From: Spongorhabdus nitratireducens
GTDB lineage: Bacteria > Pseudomonadota > Gammaproteobacteria > Pseudomonadales > Endozoicomonadaceae
DNA length: 64,000 bases
Direction: 5' to 3'
NCBI GenBank assembly: GCA_947387575.1
Contig: CANDOC010000009.1
Location: forward strand, 186,001 to 250,000
A program made the translations under genes and the position numbers. The notes under the pieces were generated by a model. It saw only the letters and a list, made by a program, of their open reading frames with translations. It was not told the DNA's origin and did not search any database. This document shows positions 19,092-27,696 of this stretch, piece by piece. How positions within the stretch are numbered: position 1 is the stretch's first letter; every line of letters starts with the position of its first letter.

Positions 19092-19183
19092 TGGCGGAAG
19101 AGGCAGGAATCGAACCTACCAGAGCCGGCACGGCTCACATTGGTTTTGAAGACCAAGGGGACCACCAGATCCCATCTACTTCC
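19092..19183 (-). tRNA. selC: tRNA-Sec (anticodon UCA), selC
   Basis: A 92-base tRNA including an encoded CCA. The anticodon arm is UUGGU-CUUCAAA-ACCAA, giving anticodon UCA. The D arm has the six-pair, four-base-loop form special to tRNA-Sec (GGGAUC-UGGU-GGUCCC). The long variable arm GAGCCG-UGC-CGGCUC and the T loop UUCGAUU are present. The acceptor is unusual: the 5' strand GGAAGUAG pairs with CUCUUCC only if U6 bulges out, giving seven pairs instead of the usual eight. It lies directly upstream of selA. Confidence 0.95.
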
Positions 19184-19465
19184 TGAGTACGGGACGGATT
19201 ATTTAATGATGGTTTCCTGTGCGCCATTGCGGTTTTCCGTAGTTTGAGGGCATGTTGGCGCTTCTGTTGCGGTGCGTCAACTTTTTACCGGAAAAATGTC
19301 TCTGCTTAGCTCTACAGTACTGTTTACAGCAACATGAGTAGCGGAATTCTCCGCTCAGAGATCATTTGCTGAAGTAATTTAATTGATCCTTTTTATCGGC
19401 TTTTTCAGTAATTTTGATATGGAGAGCTACAGCTCTTCTATCCTGCATAGCTATGAAAAATAGCT
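19184..19465. other. Gap between selC and the cation-efflux pseudogene
   Basis: About 280 bases between divergent selC and the downstream plus-strand gene; it should hold both promoters. I see no convincing hexamer pair. A 13-base tandem repeat (ATAGCTATGAAAA, twice) ends at the start codon at 19466 and presents two ATGs in different frames. No gene is visible. Confidence 0.4.
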
Positions 19466-20345
19466 ATGAAAATCTCTGTGCAACCCAAGACTGAAGAACA
19501 CGTTTTATGGCTGTCGCTGATACTTGAACTGGTATTTGGCGTCGCAGGAATCCTGCTCTCAAGAATTTGCCATTCGCAGGTTGTCCTGCTGGATGGCAGT
19601 TATTCATTTCTTTATGGCGGTCACACTTTATGTCGTCAGGCGTGTCAAACAGTTGCCAAATGCTAGATACCCCTTTGGTCAGGCTGCTTTTGAGCCGCTG
19701 TTGCTCACTGTTGAATCCATTATTCTGCTGGCGCTGTGCATTACTTTAGCGGTGCAGGCTGTTCAGTTACTGCTGAATGGTGGCGTGAAGCTGAAGTATT
19801 CCGTTGCTATTGGCTATGAAGCTGCGGGTCTGGTAACAGGATTGTTGATGTACCTCGGCCTTAAGACTGTAGGCATGAAGCTTGGCTCCCAGCTGGTGTT
19901 GTTCGAAGCACAGGAGTGGTTGCTGGATATGACCCTGAGTGGCATTGCGCTGGTGGGGTTTGCAGCGCCTATGTTGTTTCCGAAGCACTCTGCAATGGCA
20001 AGCCTGACGGATCCCGTTCTGACTCTGGCGCTATGTCTGCCTCTTATGTATTTTCCCTTGCGTTGCTTTCGTCAGAATATTCGCCAGCTACTCTGGCATG
20101 CAGCGCCGTCTACGGTACATCAAGTGATCTGTACATTGCTGGCTCGCATGGCAACCGAGCAATCCATTGCTCTGGGAACAGATATCTCAGTCGTTGTGAT
20201 TGGCAGGAGTTTGTGGGTTTCCGTACCACTTGGTGGTAGCAAAGTGATGCCACCCCAAGCGCAGCTGCTATCACTTCAGTCAAAGATGGAGCAGCAGTTG
20301 CAGGATGACTTCAGGGGTTACAGGCTACATCTTGTTGTTGCCTGA
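19466..20345 (+). pseudogene. Cation diffusion facilitator-like transporter with an apparent frameshift
   Basis: Two overlapping frames together make one CDF-like membrane protein. The first (19466-19666) gives an N-terminus and first helix, 'LILELVFGVAGILLS', then 'VVLLDGSYSFLYGG'. The second (open through 20345) continues with 'YVVRRVKQ', 'YPFGQAAFEPLLLTVESIILL' and later helices with 'EAQEWLLDMTLSGIAL', the position of the second metal-site helix in the family. A +1 shift between about 19600 and 19660 would join them. Either the gene is broken, or this is a sequencing error or a programmed shift. The second frame alone would lack its first helix. Confidence 0.6.
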
Positions 20346-20357
20346 AAATGGCTCTTA

Positions 20358-20930
20358 TTATTGTTGAGATTCTGTCGCTTTATGCGGAACCGAGACTTTA
20401 CAAAACCCTTCGGCCGGAACATCCAGCGCAGCATTAAATTTGCTGGAAAGGTTCTGGAAAGCGATCAGTCCTGTCAGTTCAACCACAGCGTCTTCATCAA
20501 AATGCTGGCGCAGCTGACCCATCAGTTCCGGGGTGACCTGACGGTCGCTGTAGGTAATGCTTTCAGTGTACTCGAGGACAATCTTTTCCTTTTCGGTGAA
20601 CAGTTCACTGTCCCGCCAGTTATCCAGTGCTTCTACCTTGTCAGTATTGCCAGCACGCTTTGCCAGTGTCATGGCATTGACATCAACACAGAACTCGCAC
20701 CAGTTAATCTGGGATACACGCACAGTGATCAATGAGCGAAGCTGTGGAGGTAAAGGTGAGCTTTTGCGATCCAGTACACCATACAAGGCTGCAACAGCAG
20801 CGAACAGTTTGGGTATTCTTGCCCAAAGCAATCCGGGCTTAAGCACCTTGCCGTAACGGCGCTTCTGACTCCAGAAAAAAGGTTTGAGCCACAGGGGGTA
20901 GGACTTCAGTGGTTTCACCGGAATATGCAT
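20358..20930 (-). CDS. Carboxymuconolactone decarboxylase/AhpD-like protein
   Basis: A 190-residue cytosolic protein of the AhpD/CMD helical fold. The redox pair is visible in 'NWCEFCVDVNAM' (CxxC at about residues 78-81), after 'LPPQLRSLITVRVSQ'. The second half has the family pattern 'LVLEYTESITYSDRQVTPELMGQLRQ-HFDEDAVVELTGLIAFQN'-like helices, here given in two parts. Such proteins act as alkylhydroperoxidase-type reductases or are of unknown activity. It is convergent with the pseudogene at 19466-20345. Confidence 0.78.
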   Translation of the reverse strand: MHIPVKPLKSYPLWLKPFFWSQKRRYGKVLKPGLLWARIPKLFAAVAALYGVLDRKSSPLPPQLRSLITVRVSQINWCEFCVDVNAMTLAKRAGNTDKVEALDNWRDSELFTEKEKIVLEYTESITYSDRQVTPELMGQLRQHFDEDAVVELTGLIAFQNLSSKFNAALDVPAEGFCKVSVPHKATESQQ

Positions 20931-21082
20931 TTGTGATCTGCTTTGTTTATTAATGAAACTTTCTGGCTGGTCTGCAAAGTAACAGAAATAAAATTGCTAC
21001 AGAAGCGAACACATAGTATTTCGTTATGAGTATAATGCCTGCGGCTGGTGGTTTTTGATGCTGTTACCGCCCGGGGGAATGA

Positions 21083-21550
21083 ATGAAATCTAAATTAATA
21101 TCTATTGTTGTGCTGGTTCTTGCACTTGTCGGATTGTTTGCTGTGGTACAACAGTTATCTGATAAGCCATTGGGAAATGAGCTGCTGGAAACGGTCAGTG
21201 TTCAGTGCAATGTTGCTGAATCATGCAAAGCCAGATTATCTGATAACTCGGAAGTGGTGTTTGCAGTGAAACCTGCGATGTTGCGCCCGTTGGAACCATT
21301 GAGTATATCTGTTGGAACTTCGCTGCAAGGTGTCCAGGTTGCATCAGTGCGTTTTACCGGAACAACAATGGATATGGGCTTGCAGCCGGTTGAGCTGACC
21401 TTGCAATCTGAAGGCAAGTTCACCGGGGAAGGTATGATTACATTTTGTACCACAGGTTCTGCCATGGTTTGGGTTGCTGAAGTTGCCCTGCAGGGAAGTG
21501 ATGGTATTCGCCGGGTGCTGTTTGAATTAGGGCATCCCGATCTGGCCTGA
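21083..21550 (+). CDS. Membrane-anchored periplasmic protein of unknown function, next to a copper chaperone
   Basis: A 155-residue protein I do not recognise. A hydrophobic N-terminus (about residues 5-22, 'ISIVVLVLALVGLFAVV') serves as signal anchor. The periplasmic part looks beta-rich and carries three cysteines, two in 'QCNVAESCKARL' and one in 'MITFCTTG'. The late 'FTGEGMITFCTTGSAMVWVA' region resembles FixH-like or YtkA-like beta domains, but this is weak. It lies 86 bases upstream of the PCuAC gene on the same strand, so a role in copper handling in the periplasm is a reasonable guess. Confidence 0.55.
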   Translation: MKSKLISIVVLVLALVGLFAVVQQLSDKPLGNELLETVSVQCNVAESCKARLSDNSEVVFAVKPAMLRPLEPLSISVGTSLQGVQVASVRFTGTTMDMGLQPVELTLQSEGKFTGEGMITFCTTGSAMVWVAEVALQGSDGIRRVLFELGHPDLA

Positions 21551-21582
21551 GTTTATTGTGCCTGATACCAACAAAAAAGCCG

Positions 21583-21621
21583 TACAGCACTAGCGATAGA
21601 GCTATGATGAAGAGTGCTGTA
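21583..21621 (+). promoter_or_regulatory. Inverted repeat before the PCuAC gene
   Basis: TACAGCACT (21583-21591) and AGTGCTGTA (21613-21621) are perfect nine-base inverted arms with a 21-base spacer. The repeat ends seven bases before the TGGAGGT ribosome site of the PCuAC gene. It could be an operator or an mRNA hairpin that masks the ribosome site. There is no T run, so it is not a simple terminator. Confidence 0.4.
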
Positions 21622-21636
21622 AATACTGGAGGTTAT

Positions 21637-22143
21637 ATGCGAGTCCTGTCAAAAATTAGAAATATGCGACTGTTCGTTATCCTGCTGGCCTTATTCTGGG
21701 GAAGTACATCCACTATCGTGAGTGCAATGGATCATAAGCATCATGATTCCGGTGATGTGATGGTGGAAGGCGCATGGATCATGGCACCTCCGGGACCCAA
21801 TGCTGCTGGCTACCTGAAACTCACCAACAAGAGTGATAAAACCCTGAAGCTGGTAGACGCGGACAGCGATGTTGCGAAAAAGGTCGAACTGCATACTCAT
21901 CTTCATGAAAATGGTGTAATGAAGATGACCAAAATGGATCATGTTCTAATCGATCAGAATCAGACCCACGCGTTCAAGCAGGGTAGCGATCACGTAATGT
22001 TTATGGGACTGAAACAGCCCCTCAAGCCGGGTGAGGTTGTTGTGGTCGAACTGAAGTTCGAAAACCATGCACCTGTAACCGTTAAACTGCCTGTGCTGAG
22101 CATGGAAGAAGCGGCCAAGATGAGCTCTTCTCACAGTCACTAA
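21637..22143 (+). CDS. PCuAC-type periplasmic copper chaperone
   Basis: A 168-residue secreted protein that binds Cu(I) and in relatives delivers it to cytochrome oxidase. The start at ATG 21637 is set by TGGAGGT just upstream. A signal peptide ends at about 'STIVSAM', then a His-rich start ('DHKHHDSGD'). The metal motif is present: His/Met in 'VELHTHLHENGVMKM' and 'HVMFMGLKQPL'. The last residues ('SSSHSH') add more histidines. It pairs with the unknown gene at 21083-21550. Confidence 0.87.
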   Translation: MRVLSKIRNMRLFVILLALFWGSTSTIVSAMDHKHHDSGDVMVEGAWIMAPPGPNAAGYLKLTNKSDKTLKLVDADSDVAKKVELHTHLHENGVMKMTKMDHVLIDQNQTHAFKQGSDHVMFMGLKQPLKPGEVVVVELKFENHAPVTVKLPVLSMEEAAKMSSSHSH

Positions 22144-22167
22144 TCCTGCCTTATCTCCGGATCGAAA

Positions 22168-22773
22168 CTAGATCCAGATGACGGCAGCCGTTGCTGCCGT
22201 CAGCAATCCCATCCCGATACAAAATCCTCTCTGCTGCTTTGGTGTTTTCAGCAGTTTTCGCATAGTGCTGCCAAATGTTACCCATAAAGCAATAGATGGC
22301 AGATTAATCACCGCCATTACAATGGCTACCTGAAGAGCAGAGATCAAATATGTGTCATCTGCGTCTGTCGGAAAAACACTCATTGCAGTAACAACCATCA
22401 TCCAGACTTTGGGGTTAATCCACTGGATGGTAATGGCTTGAAAAAATGATACCGGCTGCTGGTTCTGATTATCGGTTTCTGCGGTATTGTCTCTCGCCAG
22501 CTTCCAGGCCAGATAAAGCAGGTAACCAGTACAAAGCAGTCGCATTATCAGCTGCAACAGAGGATAGCTCTGAAGCAGGCTGCCGATGCCGATAGCGCCT
22601 GCCAGCATCATAATCAGAATGCCGATATTGACTCCGAACATATGGGGCAGGGTTTGTTTCAGACCGAAACGGGCACCGGAACTGGCCAGTAAAAGGGTGT
22701 TGGGGCCTGGTGAGGCAGAGGTTGCAAAGGAAAATCCTGCAACGGCGATCAGAGTGGATAATTCCAGCAACAT
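22168..22773 (-). CDS. LysE/RhtB family amino-acid exporter
   Basis: A 201-residue inner-membrane exporter with about six helices. The N-terminal 'SASPGPNTLLLASSGARFGLKQTLPH' pattern, cited here in its key part PGPN, is typical of the LysE/RhtB family. 'WINPKVWMMVVTAM' is the second conserved block. Substrate cannot be read from sequence. It is divergent from an Lrp/AsnC regulator, a common pairing in which the regulator senses the amino acid. Confidence 0.87.
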   Translation of the reverse strand: MLLELSTLIAVAGFSFATSASPGPNTLLLASSGARFGLKQTLPHMFGVNIGILIMMLAGAIGIGSLLQSYPLLQLIMRLLCTGYLLYLAWKLARDNTAETDNQNQQPVSFFQAITIQWINPKVWMMVVTAMSVFPTDADDTYLISALQVAIVMAVINLPSIALWVTFGSTMRKLLKTPKQQRGFCIGMGLLTAATAAVIWI

Positions 22774-22912
22774 CGTGGGTAAGCCTGAAGATTTGTTTTA
22801 GGAAGTTGCATTCTAGAGAGGGAACGATGGAAAAGTTTTCCAAAGATGGGGCTGTATTTTGATTTTTTAGAAGCTATTTTTTATTTATAAGTAATGAATA
22901 GAAAATAATTCT

Positions 22913-23368
22913 ATGGATTCGATAGATAAGAAAATATTAATGTGTCTTCAGGAAGATGCGACGTTGCCACTGGCTGAAGTGGCTGCCAGAGTAAACCTGA
23001 GCTCGACACCCTGCTGGAAGCGCATCAAGCGGCTGGAGAAAGAGGGTATTATCCAGCGCCGGGTGACATTGCTTGATCCGGCAAAAGTGGGGTTGGGGGT
23101 ATCTGTTTTTGTCCAGCTGAAAACAGCCCGGCATGATACGGGTTGGTTGCGTAATTTTGCCCAGCAGGTGGCCAGCTTTCCCGAGGTGGCTGAGTCATAT
23201 CGAATGAGTGGAGAATGGGACTATCTGCTGCGAGTGGTGGTGAAGGATATTGCAGCGTTTGATCAGTTTTACAAAAAACTGGTGAGCTCTGTCGACGGTC
23301 TGAGTGATGTGACATCAAGTTTTGCTATGGAACAGATGCACTCGACGACGGTACTGCCCCTGAATTAA
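22913..23368 (+). CDS. Lrp/AsnC family transcriptional regulator
   Basis: A 151-residue feast/famine regulator. The N-terminal helix-turn-helix includes 'LAEVAARVNLSSTPCWKRIKRLE' (about residues 19-41, quoted in part) and the C-terminal RAM ligand domain carries 'YRMSGEWDYLLRVVV'. It likely controls the divergent LysE-type exporter through the 139-base region between them. Confidence 0.9.
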   Translation: MDSIDKKILMCLQEDATLPLAEVAARVNLSSTPCWKRIKRLEKEGIIQRRVTLLDPAKVGLGVSVFVQLKTARHDTGWLRNFAQQVASFPEVAESYRMSGEWDYLLRVVVKDIAAFDQFYKKLVSSVDGLSDVTSSFAMEQMHSTTVLPLN

Positions 23369-23380
23369 GGCCGGTGTAAA

Positions 23381-23415
23381 TATAAAAAAAGCAGGCTGTT
23401 TCTTCCGCCTGCTTT
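23381..23415. terminator. Bidirectional terminator between the Lrp-type gene and the DUF3108 gene
   Basis: AAAGCAGGC (23388-23396) pairs with GCCTGCTTT (23407-23415) around a ten-base loop. On the minus strand it is followed by a T run (A run 23384-23390), so it best serves the DUF3108 gene. It also ends the Lrp transcript on the plus strand. Confidence 0.82.
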
Positions 23416-23439
23416 GTCACTATACCTGAATGCTTACAA

Positions 23440-24243
23440 TCAGCTTTTGGTTTTGGCCGCAGTTGAAGTGGAGATGCCAGTCACTTCCTTGCCATCAAGT
23501 GATGCCTGCCTCACCTTGATCACGAATTCGTCTTCCTTTTCCAACTGGCGTAGCTGAACCAGCAGGTAGTCCCAGTCTCGAGCCAGCCAGATCCAGGTCT
23601 GACGCTTTTTGTTTTCCCTTACCAGCTTGATACGAACAGTGGCCAGTTTACCCAGCGGAGTATCCAGCAACTCTTCACCTTCGATTTCAAAGTTCTCGGT
23701 ATCCAGCTTTTTGCGGTCAACCACTCGGTAGGATAAGTCTTTGCGACCCTTCTCCATATCGAGCCTTAATTGCAGCTGGTAGGAGATATCATCAAGAGCA
23801 CCTTTTTCGATAGGGAAGCGCCACTCCTTGTCATCCCGGCGGCTCTGGATTTCATTCTGCTGCCAGTTGAAATTAACCTGCTCGACCTTGCTTTTACCAA
23901 AGAAACTGCGCTTGTCGGTGTAGCTTGAGGGTTTGATCTGGCCTTCCTTGTCGACGGTAAACTTGCTTTCCTGTTTCAGACTCAACAGTACAGTGCTGGC
24001 TTCAAAGCTTAGTGACCAGTCATCACCTTCCTTTTGAAGTTTGCGTACAGCACTGCCTGAGACAGGTAAACCGCTCATGTCGGCACTGTACTTGGCTTCA
24101 AAAGGTTTGGGGGTAACCTGCGATGTTGCCGATGCTTTGGCTGCTGGTGTGCTGGCTGTGCTCTGGGTTGTAACCGGTCCATCGGCCCATACGGATGCAC
24201 TCATCAGTGCCACCATACCCACAAGCAAGTTGCGAAGTTTCAT
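23440..24243 (-). CDS. DUF3108 family periplasmic protein
   Basis: A 267-residue secreted protein with a clear signal peptide ('LLVGMVALMSASVWA') and a low-complexity linker rich in Ala, Ser and Thr. The mature domain matches the DUF3108 pattern: 'YSADMSGLPVSGSAVRKL', 'WQQNEIQSRRDDKEW' and 'TWIWLARDWDYLLVQL'. The family is often found beside purN and purM, as here. The function is not known; an envelope role is likely from export. Confidence 0.78.
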   Translation of the reverse strand: MKLRNLLVGMVALMSASVWADGPVTTQSTASTPAAKASATSQVTPKPFEAKYSADMSGLPVSGSAVRKLQKEGDDWSLSFEASTVLLSLKQESKFTVDKEGQIKPSSYTDKRSFFGKSKVEQVNFNWQQNEIQSRRDDKEWRFPIEKGALDDISYQLQLRLDMEKGRKDLSYRVVDRKKLDTENFEIEGEELLDTPLGKLATVRIKLVRENKKRQTWIWLARDWDYLLVQLRQLEKEDEFVIKVRQASLDGKEVTGISTSTAAKTKS

Positions 24244-24333
24244 ACAAAGGCGTCCTCGATTCCCATGTTGCCTGATGTTATTGCCCAGCTGCTGTTACCT
24301 AGCAATGCAGGCATTCTCTATTTGAACTCTATT

Positions 24334-25038
24334 CTAGAAAATACTTCCTTCAGAACTATGACGCCACTTCTCGTCGAGAAGTTCACTTTTCAGCAGCAAG
24401 CCTTCTTTACTGACAGGCTTTCCATCCAGTATCGGCGTATTGCCATCCAGTCGCAGCCTACCTGTTGCAAACCATTGCACACACAGTGGGTAAATAATGT
24501 ATTCCTGTTGTTGTACCCGCCGACCCAGTTCACTTTCCTGTTCTTCGGGATTGAGCGCTACTTTGGCCTGTAGCACCAGTGGGCCGCCATCAAGCTCGGC
24601 CGTTACAAAGTGAACCGTTGTGCCGTGTTCGCTTTCGCCAGCTTCAATCACCCGGCGGTGAGTATGAAGCCCCTTATACTTTGGTAGTAGAGACGGGTGG
24701 ATATTCAGCATCCGGCCGGCATAGTGTTCTGTGAAGGCGGGTGTCAGCAAACGCATAAATCCGGCAAGCACAACCAGCCCCGGCTCGTAGTCGTCGATTA
24801 GTCGGGCCAGTTCAGTGTCAAAGGCCTCACGGCTGGCACAATCCTTGTGATTAAGTACCTTTACCGGAATATTTGCATTTGCTGCGCGTGTCAGACCATA
24901 GGCATCCGGCTTATTGCTGATGACGGCCCGGATCTCGATATTCAGCTCCTGCTGGCGGTCGATCATAGCCTGAAGGTTGCTGCCACTACCTGAAATCAGT
25001 ACAACAATGGGCAGGGCGGACGTGTTGTTATCGGTCAT
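24334..25038 (-). CDS. purN: Phosphoribosylglycinamide formyltransferase PurN
   Basis: Third step of purine synthesis: transfers formyl from 10-formyl-THF to GAR. Motifs: 'VVLISGSGSNLQAMID' at the N-terminus, 'GFMRLLTPAF', and the folate/active-site stretch 'NIHPSLLPKYKGLHTHRR' with Asn-His. The Asp partner is in 'ELDGGPLVLQ'. The start is set to ATG 25038 (234 residues); the frame is open 18 codons further but that part spans the preceding terminator. The C-terminus is about 20 residues longer than in E. coli. Confidence 0.95.
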   Translation of the reverse strand: MTDNNTSALPIVVLISGSGSNLQAMIDRQQELNIEIRAVISNKPDAYGLTRAANANIPVKVLNHKDCASREAFDTELARLIDDYEPGLVVLAGFMRLLTPAFTEHYAGRMLNIHPSLLPKYKGLHTHRRVIEAGESEHGTTVHFVTAELDGGPLVLQAKVALNPEEQESELGRRVQQQEYIIYPLCVQWFATGRLRLDGNTPILDGKPVSKEGLLLKSELLDEKWRHSSEGSIF

Positions 25039-25065
25039 GATGGTCAATACCCGGCGACTCAATGT

Positions 25066-25100
25066 AAAAACACCGCAAGCGTCTGAAGACAATTGCGGTG
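25066..25100 (-). terminator. Terminator or attenuator between purM and purN
   Basis: CACCGCAA (25071-25078) pairs with TTGCGGTG (25093-25100). On the minus strand the hairpin is followed by five T residues (25066-25070). It lies in the gap after purM and before purN, so it should reduce read-through into purN or make a partial terminator. Confidence 0.65.
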
Positions 25101-25150
25101 CTTGATAAATAGCTCGATTAAAAGCTCACTAAGTATGGCGCTAGACTGGA

Positions 25151-26188
25151 TTATAAACCGGCCAGTTCCACAGCAGCTTCAGAATCCTGTTTAGCCGCTG
25201 TTTTGCCGATAACCCAGGGCTCTTCCCCGGCAGCCTTGAACAAATCAATAGCAGCGTTCGCCTGATTCGCCGGCATGGCAATAATTAGCCCGGCACCACA
25301 GTTGAAGGTACGGTGCATTTCGTCTGCTGCGACATTGCCTTGCTGCTGGAGCCAGTTAAATACGGCCGGACGTTCCCAGGAACGGGTATCAACAACGGCT
25401 TTTAATCCGTTGGGCAGTACACGAGGCAGGTTTTCCTGCAAGCCGCCACCGGTAATATGGCTGATGGCATTGACCTGCAGGTTGCGAATCAATTCCAGTA
25501 CCGGTTTCACATAAATGCGGGTAGGTTCCAGCAGGGTTTCACCCAGAGTGCGGCCAGCCAGCTCCATATTCAGATCGGCTTTGCTGACTTCGAGAATTTT
25601 GCGAATCAGGGAATAGCCGTTGGAGTGAGGGCCGCTGGATTTGAGGGCAATCAGTACATCGTTTTCACTGACCTTGCTGCCATCAATAATGGCCTCTTTT
25701 TCGACCACACCCGTGCAGAAGCCGGCCAGGTCGTAATCTTCACTGGCATACATGCCAGGCATTTCAGCCGTTTCGCCGCCAACCAGACCACAGCCGGCCA
25801 GTTCACAGCCTTTGCCAATACCGCTGATAACGCTGGTGGCCACATCCACATCCAGCTTGCCAGTGGCATAATAGTCAAGGAAGAACAGTGGTTCGGCACC
25901 ACAAACAATAAGGTCGTTGACACACATCGCGACCAGATCGATACCAATGGTGTCGTGCTTGCAGAGATCGATAGCCAGACGGAGCTTGGTTCCTACACCA
26001 TCAGTGCCTGATACCAGTACCGGCTGCCTGTAACCGGCAGGAATTTCACACAGGGCACCAAAGCCCCCCAGATTACCTAATACTTCAGGTCGGTGAGTCC
26101 GCTGAGCGACTCCCTTGATACGATCTACCAGGGCATTGCCGGCTTCGATATCGACGCCTGCATCTTTATAACTTAGTTGGCGACTCAT
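25151..26188 (-). CDS. purM: Phosphoribosylformylglycinamidine cyclo-ligase PurM
   Basis: Fifth step of purine synthesis: ATP-dependent closure of FGAM to AIR. With the start at ATG 26188 ('[18 protein letters not shown]') it has 345 residues, the same as E. coli. Motifs: '[14 protein letters not shown]', '[16 protein letters not shown]', '[16 protein letters not shown]', '[16 protein letters not shown]'. It is upstream of purN on the same strand. Confidence 0.97.
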   Translation of the reverse strand: MSRQLSYKDAGVDIEAGNALVDRIKGVAQRTHRPEVLGNLGGFGALCEIPAGYRQPVLVSGTDGVGTKLRLAIDLCKHDTIGIDLVAMCVNDLIVCGAEPLFFLDYYATGKLDVDVATSVISGIGKGCELAGCGLVGGETAEMPGMYASEDYDLAGFCTGVVEKEAIIDGSKVSENDVLIALKSSGPHSNGYSLIRKILEVSKADLNMELAGRTLGETLLEPTRIYVKPVLELIRNLQVNAISHITGGGLQENLPRVLPNGLKAVVDTRSWERPAVFNWLQQQGNVAADEMHRTFNCGAGLIIAMPANQANAAIDLFKAAGEEPWVIGKTAAKQDSEAAVELAGL

Positions 26189-26489
26189 GGAATTATACGT
26201 ATCCCTGTCAGGGGTGAAACGGATGCGGCGCATAGTAGCACGGAAATACTGCTTAGACAGTCAGGGTGAAGTAAAAAATATTGGTTGTTTTCCGATGGTG
26301 GTGTTTTTTCTGAAGAGCATGATCAAGGATCACAATATTTGCTGCAACTATCTTGTTGCGACTATTTTTTTGTCGCAGCTATGGCAGAATAAACATCTTG
26401 CATGATTCCGGGAATTTTTCGCCTGAAAAAGTCGGCCGGTATTATCTTTAGGCTGGATGTGAACAAAAAGCGGGGTTCGGAGGCTGCGA

Positions 26490-27605
26490 ATGGTTTTTAA
26501 CGGGTGTTTTGCTCCTCTTTTTAATGACAGGTTGCAGCTGTTCGGCAAACTGATACTGGCCGTACTGGTTTGGTTGTTGCTGTTGCTGGCTGCAACAACA
26601 GTCCAGGCCGCGAATCAGGTTTCTTTGTATAACTCGGTCAAGCCGGTCAGCGGACAAACTGCGGCAGAACGAGAGCAGGCTGTACGCCAATCGCTGGCGA
26701 CTGTGTTTGTAAGAATTACCGGTAACCGTGAGGTGTTGACCCAGCCCTCAGTGAAAGAAGCCCTGACGCGTGCCAATGATTACGTCAGTAGCTATCACTA
26801 TAATCGGGACGCAGAAAACCAGACCCAACTTGAAGTGCGCTTCGATTCCGCATCCCTGAATGACTTTCTTCGTCGTCAGGGAATTCCTTTATGGGGAAGT
26901 ACTCGACCGGAAACCATGGTCTGGTTCGCGCTGGAGGAAAACGGTAAGCGCCATATTCTCGACAGTCGGCAGAGTGATGTGCTGGAAGATGCTCTCAGGG
27001 CTCAGGAAAGTGAACGCGGATTAAGTTTCCTGTTTCCGGTAATGGATCTTGAAGATGCGGCCAATGTTCAGGTTGCTGATGTCTGGGGCTTGTTTGATGA
27101 GCCTCTGGTTAAAGGCTCTCAACGTTATGGTGCTGCAGTTATTCTGGCTGGTCGTATTTATCCGCAGGGTAAGGGGTATAGTGGTCGTCTGGCCCTGTTC
27201 TTGCAGGGACGTAGAGCCTACTTTGATTTTTCCGGGCTGACATTTGAACAGTTGGCGGAACTGGCCGCGGACAGACTGGCCGTCAGCCTGTCGGATATTT
27301 ATGCCGTTGTGCAGCAGGAACAAAGTGACTGGGTTGCGCTGCAGGTTGGTGGCATTGAAACCGTAAAAGATTACGCCGGTGTGCTGGAGTATTTAAAGAA
27401 ACTGGCTATTGTGCGGGAGGTAGGACCTTCCCGGGCGAAAGGCTCCAGCCTGGTATTACAGGCAAGAATAGATGGTGACAGGTCGCAACTGGCTGCAGCT
27501 ATTGCGCTGGAGCATGTGTTGCAACCAGTCAAGGTGGAAGGTGCTCCTGCCGGAGTATCTCCTGAAGGAAATATGCTGGAATATATCTGGCGGCCCGGTC
27601 GCTGA
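26490..27605 (+). CDS. DUF2066 family exported protein
   Basis: A 371-residue protein that is divergent from purM and upstream of hda, the usual place of the DUF2066 family in gammaproteobacteria. A hydrophobic segment at about residues 19-38 ('LILAVLVWLLLLLAATTVQA') acts as signal. The domain core is 'RQSLATVFVRITGNREVLTQP' (in part) and 'LEVRFDSASLNDFLRRQGIPLW'-like, with 'LAGRIYPQGKGYSGRLALF' later. The cellular role is not known. The start may lie further downstream than 26490. Confidence 0.8.
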   Translation: MVFNGCFAPLFNDRLQLFGKLILAVLVWLLLLLAATTVQAANQVSLYNSVKPVSGQTAAEREQAVRQSLATVFVRITGNREVLTQPSVKEALTRANDYVSSYHYNRDAENQTQLEVRFDSASLNDFLRRQGIPLWGSTRPETMVWFALEENGKRHILDSRQSDVLEDALRAQESERGLSFLFPVMDLEDAANVQVADVWGLFDEPLVKGSQRYGAAVILAGRIYPQGKGYSGRLALFLQGRRAYFDFSGLTFEQLAELAADRLAVSLSDIYAVVQQEQSDWVALQVGGIETVKDYAGVLEYLKKLAIVREVGPSRAKGSSLVLQARIDGDRSQLAAAIALEHVLQPVKVEGAPAGVSPEGNMLEYIWRPGR

Positions 27606-27696
27606 CAAACAGACGAAATCGTGCTAGTGTCCGGCTTTCCCGGGACGTTTGTCGCGTGGTTTATTTTGCCCAGAGAGGGTGTACATTTAAGCGTTT

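Noticed and set aside
22179-22202. Ten-pair hairpin after the PCuAC gene as its terminator
   Set aside because: TGACGGCAGC/GCTGCCGTCA lies inside the end of the LysE-type coding region and has no T run.
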